Source: CALZJC01 sp041574955 (lineage in GTDB: Bacteria > Acidobacteriota > Thermoanaerobaculia > Multivoradales > JAHEKO01). Taken from it: 27,173 nucleotides of DNA. The translations under genes and the position numbers were made by a program. The stretch spans positions 1 through 27,173 of the forward strand of contig JBFGNS010000041.1 in NCBI GenBank assembly GCA_041574955.1. The letters run 5' to 3'. Positions 16,662 through 25,326 of this stretch are shown in pieces; the stretch's first letter is position 1, and each line of letters begins with the position of its first letter. The notes under the pieces are model-generated. The model was not told the origin of the DNA and did no database searches. It saw only the letters and a list, made by a program, of their open reading frames with translations.

Positions 16662-17628
16662 GGAACGCGCCGCGAGCAGCCGCGAGGCGGTGGTGGAGAC
16701 GCCGCCCGAGAGCGGCAAACGGCGGTTCTGGCGGCGGCTCAAGAAGGGCCTGCTGATGACCCACACCGAGCTGCTCGAGCGGGTCGAAGCGGCGGTGGCG
16801 GGGCGGGCGGTGCTCGACGAGGAGAGCCTGGAGCGGCTTGAGGAGGCGCTGATCGGGGCCGACCTGGGGGTCGAGACCGCGTTCGAGCTGGTGGAGGGCA
16901 TCCGCGCCGACCTCCGCCCGTCGGAGGCCAGCGATCCGCTGCGGCTCCGCCAGCGGCTGGTGGACGAGATCTCGGTCCTGCTGCTCGACGCACCGCCGCC
17001 GCGGCCGTACACCGACGAGCCGACCGTCACCCTGCTGGTCGGGGTCAACGGTGTCGGCAAGACCACCTCGGCGGCCAAGCTGGCCCGCTGGCACCAGCGC
17101 CGAGGTCACAAGGTGCTGCTGGCGGCGGCCGACACCTTCCGCGCCGCGGCGGTGGAGCAGCTCGCGCTGTGGGGCGAGCGTCTGGGGGTCGACGTGGTGC
17201 GCCAGGCGCAGGGCGCCGATCCGGCGGCGGTGGTGTACGACGCGCTGCAGGCGGCGCGCGCGCGTGGCGTTGGCCAGGTGATCGTGGACACCGCGGGCCG
17301 GCTGCACAACAAGGACCACCTGATGGCGGAGCTGGGCAAGATCCGGCGGGTCATCGAGCGCCAGGCCGACGACTGGCAGCGGCGCACCCTGCTGGTGCTC
17401 GACGCCACCACCGGCCAGAACGGCCTCGCCCAGGCGAGCGAGTTCCAGCGCGTGGCGGCGGCCGATGGAGTGCTGCTGGCCAAGGTCGACGGCACCGCCC
17501 GCGGCGGCATCGTGGTGGCGGTGGCGCGCAAGCTGCGCCTGCCGGTCGAGTTCCTGGGGGTGGGGGAGTCGCCCGAGGACCTGGTCGAGTTCCGGCCGCG
17601 CGACTTCGCGGCGGCGCTGGTGGGGTGA
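16654..17628 (+). CDS. ftsY: Signal recognition particle receptor GTPase FtsY
   Basis: Docks the SRP-ribosome complex at the inner membrane. 324 aa with a short, basic N-terminus (KRRFWRRLKKGL, 22-33) for membrane contact instead of the long acidic A domain of E. coli, then the N and G domains. G1 is GVNGVGKT (130-137), G2 DTFRAAAVEQ (160-169), G3 DTAGR (212-216) and the closing GVGESPEDL (302-310). The G4 motif reads AKVDG (276-280) where TKLDG is usual: the Asp that selects guanine is kept and Thr is replaced by Ala. ATG 16654 lies inside the Roadblock gene with GAGGTG just upstream. Confidence 0.97.
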   Translation: MAEERAASSREAVVETPPESGKRRFWRRLKKGLLMTHTELLERVEAAVAGRAVLDEESLERLEEALIGADLGVETAFELVEGIRADLRPSEASDPLRLRQRLVDEISVLLLDAPPPRPYTDEPTVTLLVGVNGVGKTTSAAKLARWHQRRGHKVLLAAADTFRAAAVEQLALWGERLGVDVVRQAQGADPAAVVYDALQAARARGVGQVIVDTAGRLHNKDHLMAELGKIRRVIERQADDWQRRTLLVLDATTGQNGLAQASEFQRVAAADGVLLAKVDGTARGGIVVAVARKLRLPVEFLGVGESPEDLVEFRPRDFAAALVG

Positions 17629-17635
17629 GCGCTCG

Positions 17636-18646
17636 ATGGGCGAGGGCGCCAGCCGGGTGCTGCGACCGGTGAGCGGTACCGACGATCGCCCCGTGCTGTC
17701 GTTTCGGCGCCAGCGACCCGAGCCCTCCCGGTTCTGGATCCGCCACCGGCCGGCGCGCTGGCCGGCGGCCGACGGCCCGTGGCTCGACCTGGCGACCGGC
17801 CGCCTGGTTAGTGGCGGCACGGCCGGCGAGCCGCCGCCGTTCGACGGCGCGCTCGACCGGCTCGACGACCTGGTCTACCTGCCGCCGGTGGCGGCGTCCC
17901 ACGCCGGCTGGCGCGACCGGCTGGCAGCGGCGCTCGTCGAGCGCGGGCTGGCGGTGCTGGTCCAGCTGCTGCCGGAGCAGGCGGCTCCACGGGCGGCGGG
18001 TGCGATCGTCTGTCTCGACCCGCTGCCGGGGCTGCTCGCCGGGCACGGGGCGGCCGCCGTCACCTTGCCGGCCGGCGGGGTCGTGGCCTACGGGCTCATC
18101 GCCGGCCGCACCGACTCGCGCGAGCTGCTGGCGGCGACGGCCGAGCGGCTGGCCGCTGCCGGCGCCGCCACCCTGGTGCCGCTGGCGGTGGAGCTGACGC
18201 CGCGCCAGAAGCGGCTGCTGGCGGGCGACGACGAGCGCGCGTTCGAGCGGTTGTTCCACGGCCCGCCGCCGAGCGAGCGGGCCGCCGCCCGGGTGGTCGC
18301 GGATCGAAGACTCACACCTTTCTTCGACCGCCCGCCACTCGGCGGGCGGCCCGACCGGCAGTCGAACCGGCGGCTGGCGGCGAGGCTGGTCCAGATAGCA
18401 GACCTGTGGCTGCGGCTGGGAAGGGCGGAGGCGCCGGCCCAGGAGCTGTTCCGCGCGGCTCGCTGGATCGAGCGCTCGGAGCACGACCTGGCGGCGCTGG
18501 CGCGCGACGGCAACCTGGGCGTGCTGAGCTGGCTGGAAGGCCCGGCGCGTCGCCAGCTCGAGGCGGCGCTCGACGAGGACCCGCCGAGGGTGCTGGGCGA
18601 ACTTCGCGCCGCCTGGTTGGAGGGCGGCGGAGAGGGGGCCGGGTGA
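17636..18646 (+). CDS. Hypothetical protein, unrecognised
   Basis: 336 aa; I do not recognise the family. ATG 17636 has GGGGTGAG just upstream and lies 7 nt after the ftsY stop; the end overlaps the next gene as GTGA, so it belongs to the operon. The N-terminal half (about 20-190) is rich in Leu/Ala and alternates strand-like and helix-like segments (LAVLVQLLPE, AAVTLPAGGVVAYGLIAG), suggesting an alpha/beta domain. A central basic region (about 218-245, with DRPPLGGRPDRQSNRR) is followed by a helical C-terminus (250-330). No signal peptide, membrane segment, P-loop or metal motif was found. DNA coding for residues 224-238 forms two strong hairpins. Position after ftsY hints at, but does not show, a link to protein export. 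Confidence 0.65.
   Translation: MGEGASRVLRPVSGTDDRPVLSFRRQRPEPSRFWIRHRPARWPAADGPWLDLATGRLVSGGTAGEPPPFDGALDRLDDLVYLPPVAASHAGWRDRLAAALVERGLAVLVQLLPEQAAPRAAGAIVCLDPLPGLLAGHGAAAVTLPAGGVVAYGLIAGRTDSRELLAATAERLAAAGAATLVPLAVELTPRQKRLLAGDDERAFERLFHGPPPSERAAARVVADRRLTPFFDRPPLGGRPDRQSNRRLAARLVQIADLWLRLGRAEAPAQELFRAARWIERSEHDLAALARDGNLGVLSWLEGPARRQLEAALDEDPPRVLGELRAAWLEGGGEGAG
18305..18349. repeat. Two adjacent inverted repeats inside the unrecognised gene
   Basis: CGAAGA (18305-18310) pairs with TCTTCG (18321-18326). Immediately after it, CCGCCCGCC (18328-18336) pairs perfectly with GGCGGGCGG (18341-18349) across a 4-nt loop. The first sits in a patch richer in A/T than its surroundings. No T-tract follows on either strand. 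Confidence 0.6.
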
Positions 18647-19377
18647 GCAGCGGACGGGCGCGCTCGACCGCGGCGGTGCTGGCTGCCTGCGCGGTCTGGC
18701 TGGCACCGCCGGCCGCGGCCTGGACGGTCGATGCCGACGCCCCGCGGGCCGAGCTCGAGGCGTTCCACCGGGCGCTGGCTGCGGCCGTCTACGCCACCCC
18801 GGGCCACGGCGCCAAGCCGCTCGGCATCACCGGCTGGGAGATCGCCGTCGCCCTCGGCGCGACGCCGGACTTCGAGACCGCGCCCGGCGTCGCGGCGTCG
18901 ATCGACGGCAACCTCACCGGCGACGCCCTGGGCGTGGCGCGCGCCTCGGTGCGCAAGGGCCTGCCCGGCCGGTTCGACGTCGGTCTGGTCTACAGCCGGC
19001 TGCTCGAGGGCGATCTGGACCTGCTGACCGGCGAGCTGCAGTGGGCGCTGCTCGACGGCGGCGCGCTCAGCCCGGCGTTCGGCGTGCGGCTGACCTGGAC
19101 CGAGTCGAGCGGCGACGCCGGCTACGCCCTCCAGCAGCTCGGCGTCGAGGCGCTGGCGAGCAAGGGGTTCACCGCCGTGGCGGTCTACGGCGGCGCCGGG
19201 CTGGTGCGCTCGGAAGGCCGGTTCACGCCGACCGCCGCGCCGGGGTTCCGCCTCGACGAGACCCACGAGGTGGTGTACGCCGGCGTCCGCCTCAACCTGC
19301 TGCTGCCCAAGATCACGGTCGAGCTGCGCTCGGCCGAGCAGGTGAGCGGCACCGTCTGGCTCGCTTTCGGCTTCTAG
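18643..19377 (+). CDS. Putative outer-membrane beta-barrel protein
   Basis: 244 aa from GTG 18643, which overlaps the previous stop as GTGA and follows a G-rich Shine-Dalgarno (GAGAGGGGG). Residues 1-26 form a signal peptide: Arg-containing start, hydrophobic core AAVLAACAVWLA, cleavage likely after PAAA. The mature part has alternating amphipathic strands rich in Gly, Tyr and Trp (RFDVGLVYSRLLEGDLDLL, AVAVYGGAGLV, VVYAGVRLNLLL). It ends in VWLAFGF, whose terminal Phe is the classic beta-barrel recognition feature. No specific family recognised; a small OmpA/OmpW-like barrel is possible. It is the last gene of the HD-GYP/ftsY run. Confidence 0.7.
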   Translation: MSSGRARSTAAVLAACAVWLAPPAAAWTVDADAPRAELEAFHRALAAAVYATPGHGAKPLGITGWEIAVALGATPDFETAPGVAASIDGNLTGDALGVARASVRKGLPGRFDVGLVYSRLLEGDLDLLTGELQWALLDGGALSPAFGVRLTWTESSGDAGYALQQLGVEALASKGFTAVAVYGGAGLVRSEGRFTPTAAPGFRLDETHEVVYAGVRLNLLLPKITVELRSAEQVSGTVWLAFGF

Positions 19378-19496
19378 CCAGGCCCTTTCACCGAGCCGCC
19401 CGGCGAGCGGCCACGCCCGAGCGGACCGGCGGCAAGGCCGGGCCGGCCGGGGCGCCGGTGCCAGTGATCGATGCCACAGCCGCGCGCGGCCGGCTC

Positions 19497-19505
19497 TGCT
19501 AGCTT
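19497..19505 (+). promoter_or_regulatory. Extended -10 promoter of the 81-aa membrane protein gene
   Basis: TGC-TAGCTT, of the same pattern as the other extended boxes in the window. It would give a leader of about 48 nt that contains the strong AGGGAGGT ribosome-binding site at 19546-19553. Confidence 0.35.
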
Positions 19506-19559
19506 GCTGGCGCGGGTGCGCGGCCGCTCGCCCGTCAACGACCCCAGGGAGGTCTCGCC

Positions 19560-19805
19560 ATGGAGAGGATCATCGCTCTGTTGGGCCGGCCGATCGCGGA
19601 CGCGGCGGGCACCGCGCGCTGGGGCTCGCGCTTCCTGTTCGGGGCAGCTCTGGCGGGACCCGTGCTGGTCGCGCAGCTGCTGACCAGCGTCGAGCTCACC
19701 GGACCCCTGCTGCTGGGGTTGACGCTGCTGGTGCTCGACACCAGCCTGCTGTGCGTGCTGGTGGGGCTGCTGCTGCCGCTCTACAGCGGCCGCGACGCGC
19801 GCTGA
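19560..19805 (+). CDS. Small hypothetical membrane protein, 81 aa
   Basis: Short protein with two hydrophobic segments, about residues 23-44 (FLFGAALAGPVLVAQLLTSV) and 47-76 (very Leu-rich), and charged ends. No family recognised. It is supported as a real gene by one of the best ribosome-binding sites in the window (AGGGAGGT, 7 nt before ATG 19560), by an extended -10 about 55 nt upstream, and by lying between other genes without overlap. It stands alone: a 182-bp gap separates it from the outer-membrane protein gene, and it converges on ridA with 15 bp between stops. Confidence 0.7.
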   Translation: MERIIALLGRPIADAAGTARWGSRFLFGAALAGPVLVAQLLTSVELTGPLLLGLTLLVLDTSLLCVLVGLLLPLYSGRDAR

Positions 19806-19820
19806 GCCGACAGGGCCGGT

Positions 19821-20198
19821 TCAGGGGACCCGCGCCACCAGGTCGATCTCGACCAGCGCGCCCTTGGGCAGGGCCGCCGCCTGGACTGTCGAGCGGGCCG
19901 GCCGGTGATCGCCCATGGCCTCGGCGTACAGGCCGTTGAGGGTCGGGAAGTCCGCCATGTCGGCGACGTAGACCGTCGCCTTGACGACGTCCCGGAAGCC
20001 GCAGCCGGCGGCCGCCAGCACCGCCTCGAGGTTGGCCAGCACCTGGCGCGCCTGCGCCTCGAAGCCGCCCGCGACCAGCTCTCCGGAGGCGGGATCGAGA
20101 CCGATCTGGCCCGAGGTGAACAGCCAGCCGCCGGCCGCGACCGCCTGGACGTACGGGCCGATCGCCGCCGGGGCGCCGTCGGTGTGAACGCTGCGCAC
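19821..20198 (-). CDS. ridA: RidA family enamine/imine deaminase
   Basis: 125 aa, a complete RidA (YjgF/UK114) domain. These trimeric proteins hydrolyse reactive 2-aminoacrylate and related enamines produced by PLP enzymes. Typical sequence: IGPYVQAVAAGGWLFTSGQI (13-32), NLEAVLAAAG and KATVYVADM in the middle, and RPARSTVQAAALPKGALVEID (about 99-119), with the substrate-binding Arg that precedes the STVQ strand and the conserved Glu. GTG 20198 is chosen as it gives the family N-terminus and lies 19 nt after the hpt stop; longer readings would overlap hpt. Probably the last gene of a purine-salvage unit, although RidA has no direct role in that pathway. Confidence 0.93.
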   Translation of the reverse strand: MRSVHTDGAPAAIGPYVQAVAAGGWLFTSGQIGLDPASGELVAGGFEAQARQVLANLEAVLAAAGCGFRDVVKATVYVADMADFPTLNGLYAEAMGDHRPARSTVQAAALPKGALVEIDLVARVP

Positions 20199-20217
20199 GG
20201 GTCTCGCGCCGCCGAGC

Positions 20218-20790
20218 CTACTCGGGCTCGGGGACCGGGCCCTCCCAGACGCCGATGTATGGCAGGTTGCGGTAGCGCTCGTCGAAATCCAGCCCGTAGC
20301 CGACGACGAACACGTTGTCGATCCGGAACCCGTGGTAGTCGATCGGGATCTCGACCTCGCGCGCCGCGGCCTTGTCGAGCATCGCGCACAGCTTGACGCT
20401 GCGGGCACCGCGGAACTTGAGCAGCGCCATCACGGTGCGCAGCGTGTAGCCGGTGTCGACGATGTCCTCGATCAGCAGCACGTCGCGGTCGCGCACCGAG
20501 ATGTCGACGTCCATCTTGATGCGGATCTCCCCGGGCGTGGTTCCCGAGCCGTAGCTGGAGGTCTGGAAGAAGTCGATCTGCAGCGGCGTCTGGACCTGCT
20601 TGAGCAGGTCCACCAGGAAGAACACCGAGCCCTTGAGCACGCCGATGCACAGCAGCGGCTCGTCGCCGCCGTGGTCGCGGTCGATCTCGGCCGCCAGCTC
20701 GGCGATCCGCTGCTGCAGCCGCTCGGGCGGGATCAGCACCCGGATCGGGGCGGTGGTGGCCGTGGCTTCGCTCGCCGTGGGTTCGCTCAT
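20218..20790 (-). CDS. hpt: Hypoxanthine phosphoribosyltransferase
   Basis: Converts hypoxanthine (and often guanine) plus PRPP to the nucleotide. 190 aa with a 15-residue acidic/Thr-Ala extension before the usual start. Motifs: GVLKGSVFF (50-58), the flexible-loop FQTSSYGSG (75-83), the PRPP-binding VLLIEDIVDTGYTL (104-117) and the purine-contact FVVGYGLDFDERYRNLPYIG (161-180). Upstream, 48 nt away on the same strand, is the purine nucleoside phosphorylase gene that supplies free bases, so the two form a salvage module. There is no Shine-Dalgarno at ATG 20790; a -10-like box lies 13 nt upstream, so it may also have its own promoter. Confidence 0.96.
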   Translation of the reverse strand: MSEPTASEATATTAPIRVLIPPERLQQRIAELAAEIDRDHGGDEPLLCIGVLKGSVFFLVDLLKQVQTPLQIDFFQTSSYGSGTTPGEIRIKMDVDISVRDRDVLLIEDIVDTGYTLRTVMALLKFRGARSVKLCAMLDKAAAREVEIPIDYHGFRIDNVFVVGYGLDFDERYRNLPYIGVWEGPVPEPE

Positions 20791-20803
20791 CGCAACGCGC
20801 TCG

Positions 20804-20809
20804 ATCCTA
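20804..20809 (-). promoter_or_regulatory. Possible -10 box of hpt
   Basis: TAGGAT on the minus strand ends 13 nt before ATG 20790, in the 48-bp gap after the phosphorylase gene. No -35 seen. AGGA within it could instead act as a distant Shine-Dalgarno. Confidence 0.25.
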
Positions 20810-20838
20810 TCGGAAGCAATCGGAGATGCGGACCCGCG

Positions 20839-21681
20839 TCAGCCGGTGGCGGTCAGCTCGGGCCGCTGCAGCAGCCGCAGCAGGATGGCCTGCAGCGTGT
20901 CGGCGGCGGCGGCGCCGGCGGCCAGCACTTCGTCGTGCTCCAGCGGCTCGTCGCCGGCCAGCCCCGAGGCGAGGTTTGCGACCAGCGAGAAGCACAGACA
21001 GCGCAGCCCCATGTGGCGGGCGGCGATGACCTCCAGCACGGTGGACATGCCGACCAGGTCGGCGCCCAGCCGGCGCAGCATACGCACCTCGGCCGGTGTC
21101 TCGTAGCTCGGGCCGGCGACTCCGGCGTACACCCCTTCCTCGAGCTCGACGTCGATCTCCGCCGCCAGCTGGCGGGCGAGCCGGCGCAGCCGCTGGTCGT
21201 AGGCCGACGTGAGATCCGGAAACTGCGGACCCCAGGCCGGCGGCAGGGCCCCGCGCAGCGGGTTCATGCCGATCAGGTTGAGGTGGTCGCGCACCACCAT
21301 CAGCCGGCCGGGCTCGAGCTCCTGCCGCAGCGCGCCGGCGGCGTTCGACAGGATCAGGGTCTCGACCCCCAGCAACGCACCCAGCCGCACCGCGAACACC
21401 GTCTGGTGCGCGTCGTAGCCCTGGTACGAGTGCAGCCGGCCGCGTTGGTAGAGCACCGGGCGCTGCGAGTCCGCGGCCAGCAGCTCGACGGTGTGTGGGT
21501 GGCCGACGACGTGGCGCACCGGGAACGGCAGGAAGTCGGCGAGCGGCCGCTGCCGGCCGTCGGTGCCGCCCAGCTCGACCGCCAGCCCGGAGCCCGAGAC
21601 CACCATCACCTTGGGACGCGGCCAGCCGCCGTCGTCCCACACGGCGACGGCGCGCGACAGCGCTTCGGCCAACCCGTCCAT
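20839..21681 (-). CDS. punA: Purine nucleoside phosphorylase, trimeric class
   Basis: Phosphorolysis of inosine/guanosine and their deoxy forms to base and pentose-1-phosphate; 280 aa, normal for the trimeric family. Visible signatures: phosphate-binding SGSGL (29-33), GRLHSYQGYD (81-90, His84), LSNAAGAL (111-118), and the long family signature beginning GVYAGVAGPSYETPAEVRML (183-202) with the base-binding Glu. FSLVAN ends at Asn236, which matches the Asn that selects 6-oxopurines over adenosine, so it is a PNP and not an MTA phosphorylase. ATG 21681 has no Shine-Dalgarno; an extended -10 inside a perfect inverted repeat lies 9 nt upstream. It is the first gene of the pnp-hpt-ridA unit and divergent from lysS. 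Confidence 0.95.
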   Translation of the reverse strand: MDGLAEALSRAVAVWDDGGWPRPKVMVVSGSGLAVELGGTDGRQRPLADFLPFPVRHVVGHPHTVELLAADSQRPVLYQRGRLHSYQGYDAHQTVFAVRLGALLGVETLILSNAAGALRQELEPGRLMVVRDHLNLIGMNPLRGALPPAWGPQFPDLTSAYDQRLRRLARQLAAEIDVELEEGVYAGVAGPSYETPAEVRMLRRLGADLVGMSTVLEVIAARHMGLRCLCFSLVANLASGLAGDEPLEHDEVLAAGAAAADTLQAILLRLLQRPELTATG

Positions 21682-21688
21682 GATCGGC

Positions 21689-21705
21689 GCATGCTACCAG
21701 CATGC
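21689..21705. promoter_or_regulatory. Perfect inverted repeat over the PNP promoter: candidate operator
   Basis: GCATGCT-ACC-AGCATGC, a 7-3-7 perfect dyad. It overlaps the candidate extended -10 of the phosphorylase gene and lies 118 bp before the lysS start. A repressor bound here would block the pnp-hpt unit. Confidence 0.45.
21691..21699 (-). promoter_or_regulatory. Extended -10 promoter of the pnp-hpt-ridA unit
   Basis: TGG-TAGCAT on the minus strand ends 9 nt before ATG 21681, so the leader would be about 2 nt or absent. It is contained in the inverted repeat at 21689-21705. Confidence 0.4.
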
Positions 21706-21766
21706 CAGCCGGCTGCAGGGCGGCGCGCGAACGGCGGGCGGCGCTGCGACCACCGGCGAAATCGGG

Positions 21767-21772
21767 TATGGT
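21767..21772 (+). promoter_or_regulatory. -10 box of the lysS-lol operon
   Basis: TATGGT, about 50 nt before ATG 21823, leaving a leader of roughly 44 nt that carries AAGGAG at 21809-21814. No clear -35. Confidence 0.35.
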
Positions 21773-21822
21773 TTCGCCCGCCCCGCGCCGGACCCCGCCC
21801 GCCGCCGCAAGGAGACCAGCCC

Positions 21823-23402
<1,580 letters not shown>

Positions 23403-23406
<4 letters not shown>

Positions 23407-24608
23407 GCCGACCGCCGCGGCGGCCGTCCGCCGAGCGGCGCCCGGCCGCGGGCGTCGCGCTCTACCACGCACGGCGCTACCTGTGGAGCACGCGTCGGGA
23501 CGCCTACGTCACCTTCCTGTCGGCCACCGCCGCCGGCGGCATGGCGCTGGGCGTGGCTGCTCTGATCCTGTCGCTGGCGATGCTCAGCGGGCTGCAGCAG
23601 GCGCTCAAGGGCGAGATCCTGGCGCGCACGCCCGAGATCCGGGTGACGCTGCCACCCGACGCCGATCCCGCCGCGGCTCGTCGCAGCGTGGCGGCCGTGG
23701 CCGGGGTGCGCGAGGCGCGGCTGGCGGCCGGCGGGCGCGGCTGGGCGGTCGCCGGCGGCCGCGCGCGCCCGGTCGAGCTGGCCGGCTTCGACGGTCCGGT
23801 ACCCGAGACCTTTCCGGGCGCTGCCGGCGGCCGCCCCGGGCTGTACGTCAGCGAGCGGCTGGCGGGGCTGTGGGCGCTCGAGCCGGGTGACCTGGTCGAG
23901 CTGGCGTCGTCGCGGCCGGCGCTGTCGCCGTTCGGGCCGCTGCCCACGGTGCGCCGGCTGCGGCTGGCCGGCGTCTTCGATGCCGGCCGCACCGAGCTCG
24001 AGGAGCGGGTCGCGCTGCCGCTGGCCGATGCCCGTGAGCTGCTCGGCGATCGCGAGCTGACGCTGCTGGTGAGCGCCGGCGGCCTGCAGCGGGCGCGGCG
24101 GCTGGCGCCCGCCGTGAGCCAGGCGCTGCCCGCCGGCGCCCGGGTCGAGACCTGGCAGGACATCAACCGAGCGCTGTTCTTCGCCCTCAGGCTGGAGAAG
24201 ACGCTGCTCTTCCTGGCCGTGCTGCTGATCGTGGTGGTGGCCGGCCTGGCGCTGGTAGCGGACCTGTCGCTGATCATCGCCAGCAAGCGGCCCGAGCTCG
24301 GCATGCTGGGCGCGATGGGAGCTACGCCGCGCACCCTGCGGCGGGTCTTCCTGTGGCTCGGCGGGTTGCTGGTGGCGATCGGAGGCGGTTGCGGCGTGGC
24401 GCTGGGGACGGCGGGTGCCTGGCTGCTCGATCGTTGGCGGGTGCTGCGGCTGGGCGAGGCGTTCTTCATCGACTACGTGCCGTTCACGCTGCGCCCCGCC
24501 GACCTGGCGGCGGTGGTGGCGGCGGTGACGCTGCTCACCCTGCTGTGCGCCGGCTGGGCGGCGCGGCGGGCCGCGGCGCTGTCGCCGGTCGAGGCGCTCA
24601 GGCGGTGA
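23403..24608 (+). CDS. Lipoprotein-releasing ABC transporter permease, LolC/LolE family
   Basis: Inner-membrane permease (401 aa) that extracts lipoproteins from the inner membrane for transfer to the outer membrane. Topology is that of the family: a cytoplasmic N-terminus ending in RRYLWSTRRDAYVTFLS, TM1 at about 37-62, a large periplasmic domain (about 70-255), then three more helices near 262-288, 313-338 and 370-393. The coupling segment SKRPELGMLGAMGATPRTLRR (about 291-311) is the family signature. The start is TTG 23403, in a TTGA overlap with lysS, with GGAGG 7 nt upstream. Directly followed by the ATPase gene (GTGA overlap). Only one permease is present here, so the complex may be a homodimer or a second gene lies elsewhere. 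Confidence 0.9.
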
Positions 24609-25288
24609 GCGTCACGGTCAGGGCGCGCGGCTTGACCAAGTCGTACCTCGACGGCGCTCGCCGCACCGAGGTGTTGCGCGGCGTCGACCTGGAGGTCGAG
24701 CCAGGTGAGATGGTGGCGGTGGTGGGGCCGTCGGGAGCCGGCAAGTCGACGCTGCTCCACCTGCTCGGCGGGCTCGACGTCGCCGACGGCGGAGAGGTGG
24801 AGATCGCCGGCCGGCGGCTGGACGGCCTGGGGCCGGCGGAGCTGGCGGCGTTCCGCAACGAGACCATCGGCTTCGTCTTCCAGTTCCAGGAGCTGCTGCC
24901 CGACTTCACCTCGATCGAGAACGTGATGATGCCGGGCCGCATCGCGGGCATGCCGGTGGACGAGCTGCGCCGCCGTGCCACCGAGCTGCTCGCCGAGGTG
25001 GAGCTCGGCGACCGGCTCGACCGCTTTCCGACGCAGCTGTCGGGCGGCGAGCGGCAGCGCGTGGCGCTGTGCCGCGCGCTGGTGCTGGAGCCGCCTCTGC
25101 TGCTCGCCGACGAGCCCACCGGCAACCTCGATCCGCGCGCCGGCGAGCGGGTCTTCGAGCTCATGCAGAGGCTTCAGCAGAGCCGCGGAACGACCGCTTT
25201 GATGGTCACGCACAACCCGGAGCTGGCAGCTCGCTGTGCTAGACTGCTGCGGCTCGAAGGCGGCGTTCTGGAGCCTCCCGGCCGCTGA
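24605..25288 (+). CDS. lolD: Lipoprotein-releasing ABC transporter ATP-binding protein
   Basis: ATPase partner of the preceding permease; 227 aa. Complete ABC cassette: Walker A GPSGAGKST (41-49), a Q-loop in FVFQFQELLPDF, signature LSGGERQRVALCRAL, Walker B LLLADEPTGNLD and H-loop MVTHN. The MacB/LolD-type features (EVLRGVDLEV, FTSIENVMMPG) support LolD over other ABC families, and the adjacent LolC/E-like gene settles it. GTG 24605 overlaps the permease stop as GTGA and has no strong Shine-Dalgarno, so it relies on coupling. A TGCTAGACT promoter-like box for clpC lies inside its 3' end. Confidence 0.95.
   Translation: MSVTVRARGLTKSYLDGARRTEVLRGVDLEVEPGEMVAVVGPSGAGKSTLLHLLGGLDVADGGEVEIAGRRLDGLGPAELAAFRNETIGFVFQFQELLPDFTSIENVMMPGRIAGMPVDELRRRATELLAEVELGDRLDRFPTQLSGGERQRVALCRALVLEPPLLLADEPTGNLDPRAGERVFELMQRLQQSRGTTALMVTHNPELAARCARLLRLEGGVLEPPGR
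25237..25245 (+). promoter_or_regulatory. Candidate extended -10 promoter of clpC, inside lolD
   Basis: TGC-TAGACT, identical to the box before the PilB/GspE-type gene, here in lolD codons 212-214. It would give clpC a leader of about 75 nt, C-rich and without a Shine-Dalgarno. It may be coincidental coding sequence. Confidence 0.3.
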
Positions 25289-25326
25289 CGACGCGCCCCT
25301 CCGCGCCCTCGCGATCCGCCAGATCC

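Noticed and set aside
18305..18349. Hairpins as an intrinsic terminator
   Set aside because: They lie inside an open coding frame and no T-tract follows on either strand.
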